Shown: positions 15,496 through 24,604, counted from the stretch's first letter. The stretch: DNA of 64,000 bases from Planctomycetota bacterium (GCA_002748355.1 PDSF01000028.1:1-64000), one strand, 5' to 3'. Notes: generated by a model not told the origin, from the sequence alone. Numbers and translations are program-made.

Positions 15496-18236
15496 TGGCT
15501 CTCTCCCTGCGTCTCAAGGAATTCATGGGCTGCCACTAGACCCTTCAGGGTCATGTTCTCGGCGACGGCATCGTGAGGGATTAGTAAGTAGCGCCAGGGC
15601 TTCCCGTCGTGTTTCAGTTCATGTTCGGTGGCATGTCTGCACCAAGTCGCTGCAGCCTCCGCCTTTGCCAAGACCGTGGGGTCTTGGAGTTGGTCTGCGC
15701 GCTTGGTTTCCGCCAGGAGCTTCGCGTCGGCTGTCTCTATGACGAAGTCGGGTTCGTAGTCGTGGTCGTGCGAGTAGCGGATCTGTACGGCCTTGCGACC
15801 GGGTTTGAACCAGCGCAGGACGGAGTTATCACGTTCGAGGATTACGGCGAAACGGCGCTCGGGGTCGGAGTCGAACTTCTGCCTCGGGTATAGGCAGCGT
15901 TGGAAGCCGCCGAAGATCATCTTGCGGATGTCTTGGGCGTGCTTGATCGGTTTGTCGAACGGCCGTTCCTTTTCGTTGCCGTCCGCCCCGAATGCCTGGG
16001 CCGCTATCTCGGTGAATCCTGAGCTGACGGTAGCCTCGTAGGACGTCGCTCGCTCCCAACTGTGCTCCTGCATCTGTTCGTGGACCAGGTTTGCGATCGG
16101 CTTCTGGTGGTAGATCAGGACGTTGCGCAGCTCCTTCTCCTCATCCAGATAGCTTTGCAGATGCGTGACGACTTGATTCGCAAGGCCGTAGATCAGGTCT
16201 GATTGCTCGTCGTAGTTGACGTCGTCGAAGTCGATCAGGCCCCGGACCACGTAGTCCTCGAGGCGCTCTTCTAGTCCGACACCGCCCTCCAGGCCGCCGA
16301 TGATCTGCTGCTCGTCCGTCGTCAATTCCATGACCAGGATCTCCTCAGGTACGGGCTGGAGTCGTAGGGCGCTGAGGTCAAGCTCGAACTCATTGAACCC
16401 GGCTTCTACCTTTCCGGTGGGCAAGACGATCACGCGTGGGATTGCGATCGTGTGCTTGAGGTAGAGGGCTGTGGCTTCGCTGACGACGCTCGTGAGCTTG
16501 GCTTCGTCGATCTGTGGGTAGAGGCTTGGTGCCTCGGAGCCGAGTTGCTTTGTCACCTCCTTCACGAGTTCCTGTTGCGTCTCTTCGCCTTGAAGGGCGG
16601 CCGGGCTCGGGACGATCTTCGCGCTTCGCGTCATCTTGCGGATGGCTTTCAGGGTGCATTTGGCGACCGCCTGTTCCTCTGGCTCTACGAACGCGGCGGG
16701 CATGGTTGCGGCGGGGGGGCTTGGATCAGGGGATGTCGTGTCCTCTGGTGTCTGGGGTTCTGTTGCCTGCCCGCCGCCGAGGAGAGTGTCTACGACCGGA
16801 TCAACGACGACCGACTGCTTCGGTGTCTCGGGTATGTCCTCGCCGACGTTCACCACGCTGAACGAGTAGCCGCCTCCCTTGGCCTCATCGACGATGTCTT
16901 GGAACTTGTCGTGGGCGATGATGGTCAGCCGATCGACTTCGGCCACGCCGGTGCGCTTGCCGTAGGGCAGGCGGAGGCCTCTCCCGATGGACTGCTCCAC
17001 GAGGGTGCGTGAGTCGGCCTTGCGGAGGGGGACGATCGTGTAGAGGTTGGTGACGTCCCAGCCTTCCTTGAGCATGTTGACGTGGATCACGATCTCCGTT
17101 GGCTCGTTGGCCCGCTCGACAGCCAGCAGGCGTTCGATGTTTTCGTCCTTCTCCGCACCCCTCTGTCCCGAGTGGACCTGGATCACGCGGCCCTTGTAGC
17201 GTCCGCCGAAGAACGAATCGTCTTCGATGCTGGTGACGAGCCGCTTCGCGTGTTCCGTATCCGTTGCGATCACGAGCATGAACGGTTTGACGATGGGGAG
17301 TCCGTTCTGGCGAGCGTATAGGTCCAGTTCCACCTTGGTCGCTTCGTGGACGCGGACTCCGTCTTCCAGCTTTAGCTGTTCCAGTTGCTCTGGACTCATG
17401 TCCGAGGCCTTGAAGTCGAGCCGTGTTGCGACAGCGGGCTCCTTCACGAAGCCGTCCCGCATCGCGTTCGCGAGGGGGTAGTTGTAGATCACGTTGCGGA
17501 ACGGGGTGGACTTCTTGCCGGCCTCGATCTGCGGGGTCGCGGTTAGTTCTAGACCCAGCATCGGCTGCAGGGCCTCCAGCGACTTCATGGACGTGTCGGC
17601 GCGGTAGCGGTGCGCCTCATCCATGATCAGGACCAGATCGTCCTGTGCTGCGAGGTGATCGAAGTAGGACTGGCCGAGGAACTCCGAGAAGCTCCAGGTC
17701 TTGCGGGCCTCCTTCGATCGCGTGTTGAACTTCGCGATATTGAAAATGTTGACGACCACGTCGACGGGGGTGATGAGGTCTCGCCGCGAGGTGATCTTGT
17801 CGATCTGCGTTTGCTCACGAAAGTTATCCCCTGTCACGATCAGTGGAGGACGTGTCGCGAACTCCGCGATCCCCGGGAAGACATACTTCGGGTTCGTTGG
17901 CGAGAAGTCGTCCAGGAGCTTCTTGTAGATCGTGAGGTTGGGTGCCAGGACGAAGAAGTTTTGGACCCCGTGCTCGCGGTGTAAGTAGGCGATGAATGCC
18001 CCCATGAGCCGGGTCTTGCCTACGCCGGTAGCGAGGGCGAAGCAGAGGCTTGGGAATGATCGCTCGAAGTCCTCGACGCCATGGAACTCGTTTTGGACAA
18101 GCTGGAGCAGCTTTTCGGTGTCGCGCAGCTCGCGAGGGTTAGCCAGCTCCATTACGCGATGCAGGATCTCAAGCGACTCCCGTTGAGGTTGGCGCAGGCT
18201 GAGGCGACTATTGATCGTGTGAACCGTGCGGCTCAT
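15492..18236 (-). CDS. Type III restriction Res-like helicase-nuclease
   Basis: 914 residues. Superfamily 2 helicase with Walker A ATGVGKT (69-75), IMDEAHRYR, the SAT-type motif LTATP, and SIGRGLRLPYGKR (motif VI), followed by a long middle and a C-terminal PD-(D/E)xK nuclease candidate (YEPDFVIETADAKLLAETKRAD, where D and ETK fit). It resembles the Res subunit of type III restriction enzymes and the family sometimes called BPTD_3080-like. It should act with the methyltransferase encoded directly upstream (4-base overlap) to cut DNA lacking the host's methylation. The downstream SIR2-like gene overlaps its end by 4 bases. The presence of an additional SNF2 ATPase in the cassette is unusual for a plain type III system. 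Confidence 0.88.
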   Translation of the reverse strand: MSRTVHTINSRLSLRQPQRESLEILHRVMELANPRELRDTEKLLQLVQNEFHGVEDFERSFPSLCFALATGVGKTRLMGAFIAYLHREHGVQNFFVLAPNLTIYKKLLDDFSPTNPKYVFPGIAEFATRPPLIVTGDNFREQTQIDKITSRRDLITPVDVVVNIFNIAKFNTRSKEARKTWSFSEFLGQSYFDHLAAQDDLVLIMDEAHRYRADTSMKSLEALQPMLGLELTATPQIEAGKKSTPFRNVIYNYPLANAMRDGFVKEPAVATRLDFKASDMSPEQLEQLKLEDGVRVHEATKVELDLYARQNGLPIVKPFMLVIATDTEHAKRLVTSIEDDSFFGGRYKGRVIQVHSGQRGAEKDENIERLLAVERANEPTEIVIHVNMLKEGWDVTNLYTIVPLRKADSRTLVEQSIGRGLRLPYGKRTGVAEVDRLTIIAHDKFQDIVDEAKGGGYSFSVVNVGEDIPETPKQSVVVDPVVDTLLGGGQATEPQTPEDTTSPDPSPPAATMPAAFVEPEEQAVAKCTLKAIRKMTRSAKIVPSPAALQGEETQQELVKEVTKQLGSEAPSLYPQIDEAKLTSVVSEATALYLKHTIAIPRVIVLPTGKVEAGFNEFELDLSALRLQPVPEEILVMELTTDEQQIIGGLEGGVGLEERLEDYVVRGLIDFDDVNYDEQSDLIYGLANQVVTHLQSYLDEEKELRNVLIYHQKPIANLVHEQMQEHSWERATSYEATVSSGFTEIAAQAFGADGNEKERPFDKPIKHAQDIRKMIFGGFQRCLYPRQKFDSDPERRFAVILERDNSVLRWFKPGRKAVQIRYSHDHDYEPDFVIETADAKLLAETKRADQLQDPTVLAKAEAAATWCRHATEHELKHDGKPWRYLLIPHDAVAENMTLKGLVAAHEFLETQGESQ

Positions 18237-19975
18237 TGCTTATCCCTCTTCCTGCTGGGCCCCTCGAATAACGGGAGCTGCTGCATCCCTCGCTTTGCTC
18301 TCTTGCGAGAGTCCTTCTTCGTCTTGCTTCCATTGCCGCTGTCGTTGCCCGAATCGTGGGTGGCCAGATCGGAGTCTCCGGCGGCTTCAGCGGGAGGGAG
18401 TGCTTTGACGTTGAGGCTGTAGTCATCCTTGCCCCATTCACAACGATGGAGCACGGCCTGCGGGATCTTCTTCAGCGTGAGGTTGTCGAAAGCACCGCGC
18501 TTCACGCGGAAGGACCCGCAGCAGATGAGCAGCGTGCGATTTGGACCGACTTCGTCGCTGATGAATTGGAGTTGGTCCCGGCTCAGGTTCTGGGTGGTGA
18601 CGTAGATGAAGTCGGTTTCGGTGGAGTGGCCGTGCAGCCAGAAGGTCTCTGGGTCGGGGGCGTAGTGGAAGCCTTCCAGCTTGCATACGGCTTCCGCGAG
18701 CATGGCGGGGTTGTAGGACTTGCTGACGACCCAGTTTCCCCATTTGTCTTGTTCGAGTAGCGAGGGAGCTAGGCGGTAGAAGCGGAAGCCGCCGCCTCCC
18801 TGCCAGCTGACTTCTCCTGTGATTCCGTATGGGTCCGCAGCGTTAATGACCATTCTGAGTCGAGGAAGCAAGTGTGACTCGCATTGATTGCCGATTTCGA
18901 CCATCACCCATCTTCTTCTCATCTTATGGGCGACGGCCCCTGTCGTGCCTGAGCCAGCGAATGAATCCAGGACCAGGTCCCCGGGATTTGTGGCGATGTG
19001 CAGGATACGTCTGAGGAGCCTCTCCGGCTTTGGGGTAGAAAACGGCTCTACATCGGGCATGAGCTTACGCAGGTGATCTCTTCGGGCCTCCTGATTCGAG
19101 CCGACCTCACTCGATGGCCACCAAGTTTTTGGAACAACACCACCTTGGATATCGCTCAGGTATTTCTTGATCACCGGAAGCCGATCGCCGTTCTTTCCAA
19201 AATAGACGCGGTTCTCCTTGCGCGCGATTTCGAATGTGTCCCGGCTGAAGCGCCAGTAGTTCCCTGACGGTGGCGTTACGACTCGGCCAGACGGAAGCGT
19301 GATCGGATACCTGAGGCTCTCACTGCCACTCTTGGCAGTGCCGTCAGCGCCTTGTCGCCAAGGGCCTCTAGGATCGCTGTCAGGGTTGCGGTATCGCTTC
19401 TTCTGGTTGACGGTATGCTCCAGTAAGTTCCTGGTCTTCTTCCAGGATTTTCCGTTTTTTGCGTAGACCAGGATGTAATCGTGCGACGCCGATATGTCGG
19501 TGTCGTTTTTCCTGCCGGCGTCCTTCTCCCATATGATTGAAGCGATGAACTTGCTACGTCCGAAGAGCTCGTCACAAAGGACCTTTAGATAGTGACACTC
19601 GTTGTCATCGATCGATATCCAAATAGATCCATCGGTAGTTAATAGTTGCCACAGAATCTCCAAACGGTCTCGAATCAGAGAGAGCCAAATAGAGTGTTCA
19701 AGGCCGTCGTCGTAGTGTGAAAAAGCGGATCCGGTGTTGTAGGGGGGATCTATGAAGACACAGTTTACGCTAGCCGAGAGTTCTCCCTCAAGCGCCTTCA
19801 GCGCAAGCAGGTTATCCCCGTGGATCAACATGTTGTCGAACTGGTCGTCGTCGCTGACCCGCTTCGCCGCGTGGTAGGACAACTCTGGGTCCTCAAGGAG
19901 AATGCGCGGCTCTAGGAGAAGGCGTTCGTCCTTGCCTACCCAGGTCAGTTCGAGCTTCTGTCGTTTCTTGGCCAT
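18233..19975 (-). CDS. Type III Mod-like adenine-N6 DNA methyltransferase
   Basis: 580 residues. The catalytic DPPYNTG (76-82) precedes the SAM-binding DSFAGSGTTGAVA (about residue 340), the order of beta-class amino-methyltransferases, so adenine-N6 (less likely cytosine-N4) methylation is expected. Between them are the helical SIWISIDDNECHYLK and IIWEKDAGRKN segments typical of Mod proteins and a candidate target-recognition stretch. The last 40 residues are basic and acidic low-complexity (DSGNDSGNGSKTKKDSRKRAKRG). The start shares one base with the stop of the SNF2 gene upstream (TGATG), and the stop overlaps the helicase-nuclease start by 4 bases, so the partners are made in fixed ratio. 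The recognition sequence cannot be read from sequence alone. Confidence 0.92.
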   Translation of the reverse strand: MAKKRQKLELTWVGKDERLLLEPRILLEDPELSYHAAKRVSDDDQFDNMLIHGDNLLALKALEGELSASVNCVFIDPPYNTGSAFSHYDDGLEHSIWLSLIRDRLEILWQLLTTDGSIWISIDDNECHYLKVLCDELFGRSKFIASIIWEKDAGRKNDTDISASHDYILVYAKNGKSWKKTRNLLEHTVNQKKRYRNPDSDPRGPWRQGADGTAKSGSESLRYPITLPSGRVVTPPSGNYWRFSRDTFEIARKENRVYFGKNGDRLPVIKKYLSDIQGGVVPKTWWPSSEVGSNQEARRDHLRKLMPDVEPFSTPKPERLLRRILHIATNPGDLVLDSFAGSGTTGAVAHKMRRRWVMVEIGNQCESHLLPRLRMVINAADPYGITGEVSWQGGGGFRFYRLAPSLLEQDKWGNWVVSKSYNPAMLAEAVCKLEGFHYAPDPETFWLHGHSTETDFIYVTTQNLSRDQLQFISDEVGPNRTLLICCGSFRVKRGAFDNLTLKKIPQAVLHRCEWGKDDYSLNVKALPPAEAAGDSDLATHDSGNDSGNGSKTKKDSRKRAKRGMQQLPLFEGPSRKRDKQ

Positions 19976-22875
19976 CAGCGTTGCGCGGCTCCTACCGCTT
20001 CTGGAAGCACCCAGCGAATCGTGAACATCATGTCTCGGGTCGCCTCGGTCTGTAGCTGCTTCTCGATCTCCTCGATGAGCTGCCCTCGCCGCTCGTCGAT
20101 CTCGTCTTGGGCTTCGAAGAGCTGGCGTCGTTGTTGGTTGCGGCGCTGCTCTAGTTTCTTGATTTGTTTCTGCGCTTGGAGCTTTAGGGCGAGGGTGACT
20201 TGGGCCTTCGATTCCTTGCGCGCTGCTCGGATCTCGGCATCCAATTCCTTCAAGTCACGCTCCAAGGTGAGCTTCAAGTCCTCGGCCCAGTTGTCGATCT
20301 TCTCGGCTTCTTCCTCGAAGTGCTGACTGTTGCGGGCAGCCAGTTCGTCCAGTCGTAGGGCCTGTTCTTGGGCAAGGAGTTGCTCTAGTGCCGCTTTCGC
20401 CGCCGCAGGAGGATTCACCTCGCCGCAGGTCTTTGCCGGGACGGAGAGAAGTCTCTCTCCCCAGTCGCCGGGTAAGGGGTCCGGGTCGGCTGTCTCCGTG
20501 TCCGGTGAGTCGCAGAGGGCGGCCACGAGTAGATGCTCTTCCTCCGCGACGGAATCCACTCGAAGGCGGTCGACGCGTAACCAGCCTGACTGCCCCAGGC
20601 GCTGCTCAAGAATCGCGATCTGGGCTCCATAGGCGGCATAGTCGAAGAGCAGTTCTCGGCAGGGTAGCTCTCGTGCCATCGCCCGCTCGATGAGTGCCTG
20701 TGCCAGTGGGTGGTCGCTGCGATAGAAGTGGTCGCCACGCTCTTCAGCGTCTCGCCAATCGAGGTTGTAGATGCCTGGGGCGGCAAGCGCCGCCTTGCGG
20801 GGCTGGTAGGTGAAGCGTGGTGCTCCGCGCTCGAACACCGCTTCGTCAGTAAGCTCGGCCTCGGTCAATGCGAGAAGCTTGCGTTCCCGGTCGTCGAGTG
20901 CCGCACGCGCCTCGTCGCGATGGACGCGAAGTCGCTCGTGGACCTCCTCGTCGAAGTTGTCGAGGACAGCTTGCCGCGTCTGCTCGAGCCGATCTTGGAT
21001 CTGCTCTTCCAGTTCGCTCTGCAGGGAGGTGAACGCCGCCGCGATCTCTTCTTCGCTGCGGCATTCCTGATAGATCGCTGCGATTCGGCGCTCGATATCC
21101 ACGCCGGATTCCAGAGCACCGAGGACCTGATCGCTGGATCCAAACACGCCGTCGAAGAGGTGCAGCTTCTCGTCGAGAAGCTCGTAGACCCGTTGGTCGG
21201 CCGCGTTCCTGCGGTTCAGGAAGTTGACGACGACCACGTCGTGCTTCTGGCCGTAGCGGTGGCAGCGGCCGATGCGCTGCTCGATGCGCTGGGGGTTCCA
21301 AGGCAAGTCGTAGTTCACGACTAGGGAGCAGAACTGGAAGTTGACGCCCTCGGCAGCGGCTTCGGTAGCTACTAGGATCGAGGCTCGCTCTCGGAACTCT
21401 TCGGTGATCGCCGCCTTCACATCGACAGGGCGGCTGCCACTCACCATGTCCTCGCCTTCGTGGCGGGCTCGCCAGGCCTTGTAGATCGACTTGGAACGAT
21501 CGTCGGCGTTGCTGCCGTTCAGGATCACGACCTCGCCTTGGAAGCCTGAGCGTTCTAGCAAGTCAAAGAGATAGGCCTGGGTGCGCTGTGACTCGGTGAA
21601 GACGACGGCCTTGCGCGCTCCGCCGAGCTTTGTTGTCTGCTCGAAGGCTGCGACTAGAGCGTCGAGGAGTGCGGCACCCTTGGCGTTGTGTTCAATGCTC
21701 TCTGCGAGTGCCAGGTAGCCCCTCAAAGAGTCGATCTCGTCTTGTAGCAGTTCGATGTCTGAGCTGGAGTGGGGGGGCGCTGTGCCCTCATCGCCCCATT
21801 CCTCTCGGGTTTCTTCGAAGGCGTCGAAGTCCGATTCTGCTCCGGCCTCGCCTGCGTCTCGGGCACCCGCGAGCTGTGCTTCCAGCCGTAGGAGGAGGGA
21901 GCGGAGCGTTCCTGCGATGGCGAAGCTTGAGGAGGCGAGCAGCTTGCGCAGGACCATGGTCATCAGCTTGCGCTGTGCGGACGGCAGCGCGAACAGTGTT
22001 TCGCGCTGGAGGTAGGCAGAGACCTCTTGGTAGAGCTGCTGCTCATCGCTTGTGGGGTAGAAATCCCAGGTGATCGGGATACGCCTGGTGAAGCGGATGT
22101 ATTCGAGCACCTGTCGTCGCAGCGTGCGGTGGCAGATCGCTGTAAGGCGTCGACGAAGCTCCAGGTTGCGGGTCTCCTCGGCCCTGGCTCGCAGGAACTG
22201 CTCGCGGAATGACGGCTCGTCTCCGAAGACGTGCTCATCTATGAAGCTGACGAGACCGAACAGCTCCATCAGGCTGTTCTGTAGCGGAGTCGCGGTCAGC
22301 AGCAGCTTGCTCGGGCTGGCCAGCACTTCGCGCAGCGTGCGCGCCATCTTGTTGCCAGTCTTGTAGACATTGCGTAGCCGGTGTGCCTCGTCGATCACTA
22401 CGAGATCCCAGGGCACTCGCGCGACGTAGGCGGCCTTGTTGGCGGCGAAGTGGTAGGAGCAGATGACGACAAGGTCGTCTTGCTCAAAGGGGTTCAGGGA
22501 GCCAGTGTGCTTGAGGCGTTTGAAGAGCGCGGTTTCAAGGACAGTTGTGGGAATGTGGAACTTCTCGTTGATCTCGGCAGCCCACTGCTTGCGCAGGGTA
22601 GCTGGGACGATGATCAGGATGCGACGGCGGCGTTCGGCCCAGCGTTGGGCGATGACCAGCCCGGCCTCGATGGTTTTCCCAAGCCCGACTTCGTCGGCGA
22701 GCACCGCGCCCTTGGAGAGGGGGGAGCGCACGGCGAACAGGGCTGCGTCCACTTGGTGTGGGTTGAGGTCTACCCGGGCGTTCGAGATCGACCGCGAGAG
22801 CTGCCCGAGGGTGCCTACGGGCCCCTTTAGGGTGAGCTGGGTTGCCCAGAATTGAGAGTGGTAGTGGGTGCTCAC
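19975..22875 (-). CDS. SNF2-family helicase/ATPase
   Basis: 966 residues, first gene of the restriction-like cassette. SNF2 motifs in order: ADEVGLGKTIEAGLV (Walker A), LIIVPATLRKQW, VVIDEAHRLRN (Walker B), LLLTATPLQN, and in the second lobe VVFTESQRTQAYL and RIEQRIGRCHRYGQ. The C-terminal 200 residues are a charged coiled coil (LDELAARNSQHFEEEAEKI, KELDAEIRAARKESK). It would translocate on double-stranded DNA. SNF2 ATPases paired with an adenine methyltransferase occur in class 1 DISARM (DrmD with DrmMI), but DrmA, DrmB and DrmC are missing here. It starts at GTG 22873-22875; no strong ribosome binding site is visible. About 600 bases upstream are non-coding and must hold the operon promoter. 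Confidence 0.88.
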   Translation of the reverse strand: MSTHYHSQFWATQLTLKGPVGTLGQLSRSISNARVDLNPHQVDAALFAVRSPLSKGAVLADEVGLGKTIEAGLVIAQRWAERRRRILIIVPATLRKQWAAEINEKFHIPTTVLETALFKRLKHTGSLNPFEQDDLVVICSYHFAANKAAYVARVPWDLVVIDEAHRLRNVYKTGNKMARTLREVLASPSKLLLTATPLQNSLMELFGLVSFIDEHVFGDEPSFREQFLRARAEETRNLELRRRLTAICHRTLRRQVLEYIRFTRRIPITWDFYPTSDEQQLYQEVSAYLQRETLFALPSAQRKLMTMVLRKLLASSSFAIAGTLRSLLLRLEAQLAGARDAGEAGAESDFDAFEETREEWGDEGTAPPHSSSDIELLQDEIDSLRGYLALAESIEHNAKGAALLDALVAAFEQTTKLGGARKAVVFTESQRTQAYLFDLLERSGFQGEVVILNGSNADDRSKSIYKAWRARHEGEDMVSGSRPVDVKAAITEEFRERASILVATEAAAEGVNFQFCSLVVNYDLPWNPQRIEQRIGRCHRYGQKHDVVVVNFLNRRNAADQRVYELLDEKLHLFDGVFGSSDQVLGALESGVDIERRIAAIYQECRSEEEIAAAFTSLQSELEEQIQDRLEQTRQAVLDNFDEEVHERLRVHRDEARAALDDRERKLLALTEAELTDEAVFERGAPRFTYQPRKAALAAPGIYNLDWRDAEERGDHFYRSDHPLAQALIERAMARELPCRELLFDYAAYGAQIAILEQRLGQSGWLRVDRLRVDSVAEEEHLLVAALCDSPDTETADPDPLPGDWGERLLSVPAKTCGEVNPPAAAKAALEQLLAQEQALRLDELAARNSQHFEEEAEKIDNWAEDLKLTLERDLKELDAEIRAARKESKAQVTLALKLQAQKQIKKLEQRRNQQRRQLFEAQDEIDERRGQLIEEIEKQLQTEATRDMMFTIRWVLPEAVGAAQR

Positions 22876-23480
22876 CGGGACGCCCGGACGAGTTGAGAGA
22901 AAGCTCTTCGCTGCTTTGCTTCCGATGGACAGCTTTGTCGGTTTGTGCGTGGGCTAGTTAAGGCCTGCGATAAGCCCTCTGCTTGCCCGAGCCTTGAGAC
23001 GCGGTCCGCTGCGAACGCAGCACGGCGATGAGGATGGATATTCCAAGTCGGGTAGAGTCGCGCGGCCCTCCCTTGCGGAAGTGCTATCTGTTCTTGTGCT
23101 TGCGGTCCAGAAGCTGGGGAGAAAAGTGCCGGGGCTGCCGTGGTTTTCGGGTGTTTCTGGAGCGCCCGTGTGAACTTTGCAGCCCTGGTGTTTGGCCGTC
23201 GGTGTCGTGCACGGCATAGGGACTCTGTGTTCCTGGGCCCAATCCGACTGTTCTGTCATGGGTCTGAGAACTGTCGATAGCGGGCGCGGGTGCGTGTGCT
23301 GTAAGTGATTCGGAGGACTCCTTCAGGGTGCGGAAGTCGTGAGCCTATACCGAGGCCCTCGATTGCTCGGGCACTATCATGAATGCCTCGACCTGCACGC
23401 CCTAAGCATCCCTACCTCCCCCCTTGAGAATCCGGGCTTGGGGGGGGCGGGTAACACACTATTTCTCTGACACAGCAGCC
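22876..23480. other. Non-coding stretch between the cassette and the HU-like gene
   Basis: Divergent intergenic region of 605 bases. Short open frames exist on both strands but none has a domain-like product or a convincing ribosome binding site. It must contain the promoters of the minus-strand cassette and of the HU-like gene. A C-run and G-run near 23414-23456 could pair. I see no RNA gene. Confidence 0.6.
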
Positions 23481-24590
23481 ATGATCCCGATCACCTTCCT
23501 GAGTCGTTCCGAGGATGCTCGACCTCTTCAGCGGTGTATTGATACGGCGGCTGAGCAAACCGGCTACCACGCCCGTGTCGTTGCAGTCGTGATGACCGAG
23601 TTCCTGAGTGCGTTGGTCGAGGAAGTGACGAATGGCAAGACCGTTCGGATTCCGTCGTTCGGGATCTTCGCTCCACAGGAAGTGCCTGAGCGGCACCGCA
23701 AGATGTCAGGAAACATGCGCCCCAGGTGCAAGCCGGTTTTCGTTCCGAGCAGGGGGGGCCGGGCTCAAGTGGGGTGGGGACTTACCTGGCTGACAGCGAG
23801 CAGCAGAAGATCGTTCGAAAAAAAGAACCACGGTGGCGATCCGGATCAAATCGGACAGCGGGTCTTCGCGGGGCTGAAGGCGATGCTTCGCCCCTCAAGC
23901 ACGGTAGCCGCGCCGCAGATGATCGGCCGGAGGTCGAGCTTCCTGCTGGTTTCGATAATCGTCTATAGCGGACCGTCGAAGTTCACCGCCAGGGCGAGGC
24001 GCACGACATGCCATTGCCTGCCTTTGGACTTGGCGTCAGCAGTCGTTCGGGGCAGGAGACCGGAGGTAACTAGGTCGAACGCGGCCAGCAGCTCCTCGAC
24101 CTGCTTGACGGCCGCTGCACGATTTCCGAGGTTGATCCAGTCCTGGAGGGCTTCCTCTTTACTGTTCCTGACCTTACCCCAGTACGTTTCGCCCTCAACC
24201 ATTCGTTTTGCTCTGAAGCCCCAACCGAGCTTTGCTCGCCAGCGGGGGACGACACCAGGTGGGCACTTCGGGCGGCGGGATTTGGTCGGGCGGCTCTTGA
24301 GTTCGGTCATGTTGTTGGTCCTCGGTGAGAACGTCTATCATGCCATGAGGTGTTGCCGCGTAGTGTTGCCGTGTTTTCAAAAGTGGCTGTATCCGGTGGT
24401 TTTGGGCTGTTTCGGGCGTGATGACTTCAAATCTACGGATCAGGAGGTTGGGGGTTCGACTCCTCCCGGGTACGCCAGATATCGAGCCCGCAGAAGCAGT
24501 GCTTTTGCGGGCTCGTTTCGTATGGATAGGCCTCGTACGATGGACCTCGTGCAGCGAGCCCGGACGATGCGAGGTCTCGCAGGAGGCTGA
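23481..24590 (+). CDS. HU-like DNA-binding protein, frame runs on through attR
   Basis: The first 90 residues match the HU/IHF fold: CIDTAAEQTGYHARVVAVVMTEFLSALVEEVTNGKTVRIPSFGIFAPQEVPER, then a basic arm NMRPRCKPVFVPSRG. The next 50 residues (KKNHGGDPDQIGQRVFAGLKAML) resemble the tail of planctomycete HU relatives, and high third-position GC supports the frame to about 23940. No stop follows where such a protein should end; the frame continues antisense over a small minus-strand gene and across attR to 24590, outside the island. So the native stop is probably lost, or there is a frameshift: another frame stops at 23968 (CTATAG), exactly where the convergent gene also stops. ATG 23481 is chosen as start. 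Only the first 150 codons should be trusted. Confidence 0.55.
   Translation: MIPITFLSRSEDARPLQRCIDTAAEQTGYHARVVAVVMTEFLSALVEEVTNGKTVRIPSFGIFAPQEVPERHRKMSGNMRPRCKPVFVPSRGGRAQVGWGLTWLTASSRRSFEKKNHGGDPDQIGQRVFAGLKAMLRPSSTVAAPQMIGRRSSFLLVSIIVYSGPSKFTARARRTTCHCLPLDLASAVVRGRRPEVTRSNAASSSSTCLTAAARFPRLIQSWRASSLLFLTLPQYVSPSTIRFALKPQPSFARQRGTTPGGHFGRRDLVGRLLSSVMLLVLGENVYHAMRCCRVVLPCFQKWLYPVVLGCFGRDDFKSTDQEVGGSTPPGYARYRARRSSAFAGSFRMDRPRTMDLVQRARTMRGLAGG
23963..24310 (-). CDS. Small basic protein of unknown function near attR
   Basis: 115 residues; high third-position GC in this frame and GAGGA eight bases before the ATG argue that it is real. The N-terminal part is basic (KSRPTKSRRPKCPPGVVPRWRAK) and is followed by GFRAKRMVEGETYWGKVRNSKEEALQDW, which loosely resembles the arm-type DNA-binding domains at the start of phage integrases, then an all-helical part. 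Its place, 120 bases inside attR and pointing into the island, is where an integrase or excisionase usually sits, so it may be a directionality factor or an integrase remnant. This is an inference from position. Its stop lies in the palindrome CTATAG, which is also a stop on the plus strand. Confidence 0.55.
   Translation of the reverse strand: MTELKSRPTKSRRPKCPPGVVPRWRAKLGWGFRAKRMVEGETYWGKVRNSKEEALQDWINLGNRAAAVKQVEELLAAFDLVTSGLLPRTTADAKSKGRQWHVVRLALAVNFDGPL
24433..24479 (+). repeat. attR: 47-bp direct repeat of the tRNA-Arg 3' half
   Basis: Exact copy of 10622-10668. Upstream of it there is no tRNA 5' half, so this copy is not a functional tRNA. Confidence 0.9.
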
Positions 24591-24604
24591 GCCCGGCATA
24601 CTGC

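Larger units (their letters stand above)
10622..24479. mobile_element. Genomic island integrated in tRNA-Arg (about 13.8 kb)
   Basis: Bounded by perfect 47-bp direct repeats made of the tRNA 3' half plus two bases. The genes inside are a PHP/SMC-like ATPase, a broken serine recombinase, a four-gene restriction-like cassette, an HU-like protein and a small unknown protein; the housekeeping-type genes resume outside. No intact integrase is recognisable inside, so the island is probably fixed unless mobilised in trans. The cargo is defence-like. Confidence 0.85.

Noticed and set aside
14476..22875. Cassette as DISARM or BREX
   Set aside because: SNF2 plus methylase recalls DISARM class 1, but DrmA, DrmB (DUF1998) and DrmC are missing; BREX markers (PglZ, BrxC) are absent too.
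22954..23259. 101-codon minus-strand frame between the cassette and the HU-like gene
   Set aside because: Low-complexity composition, no ribosome binding site and no domain-like pattern.
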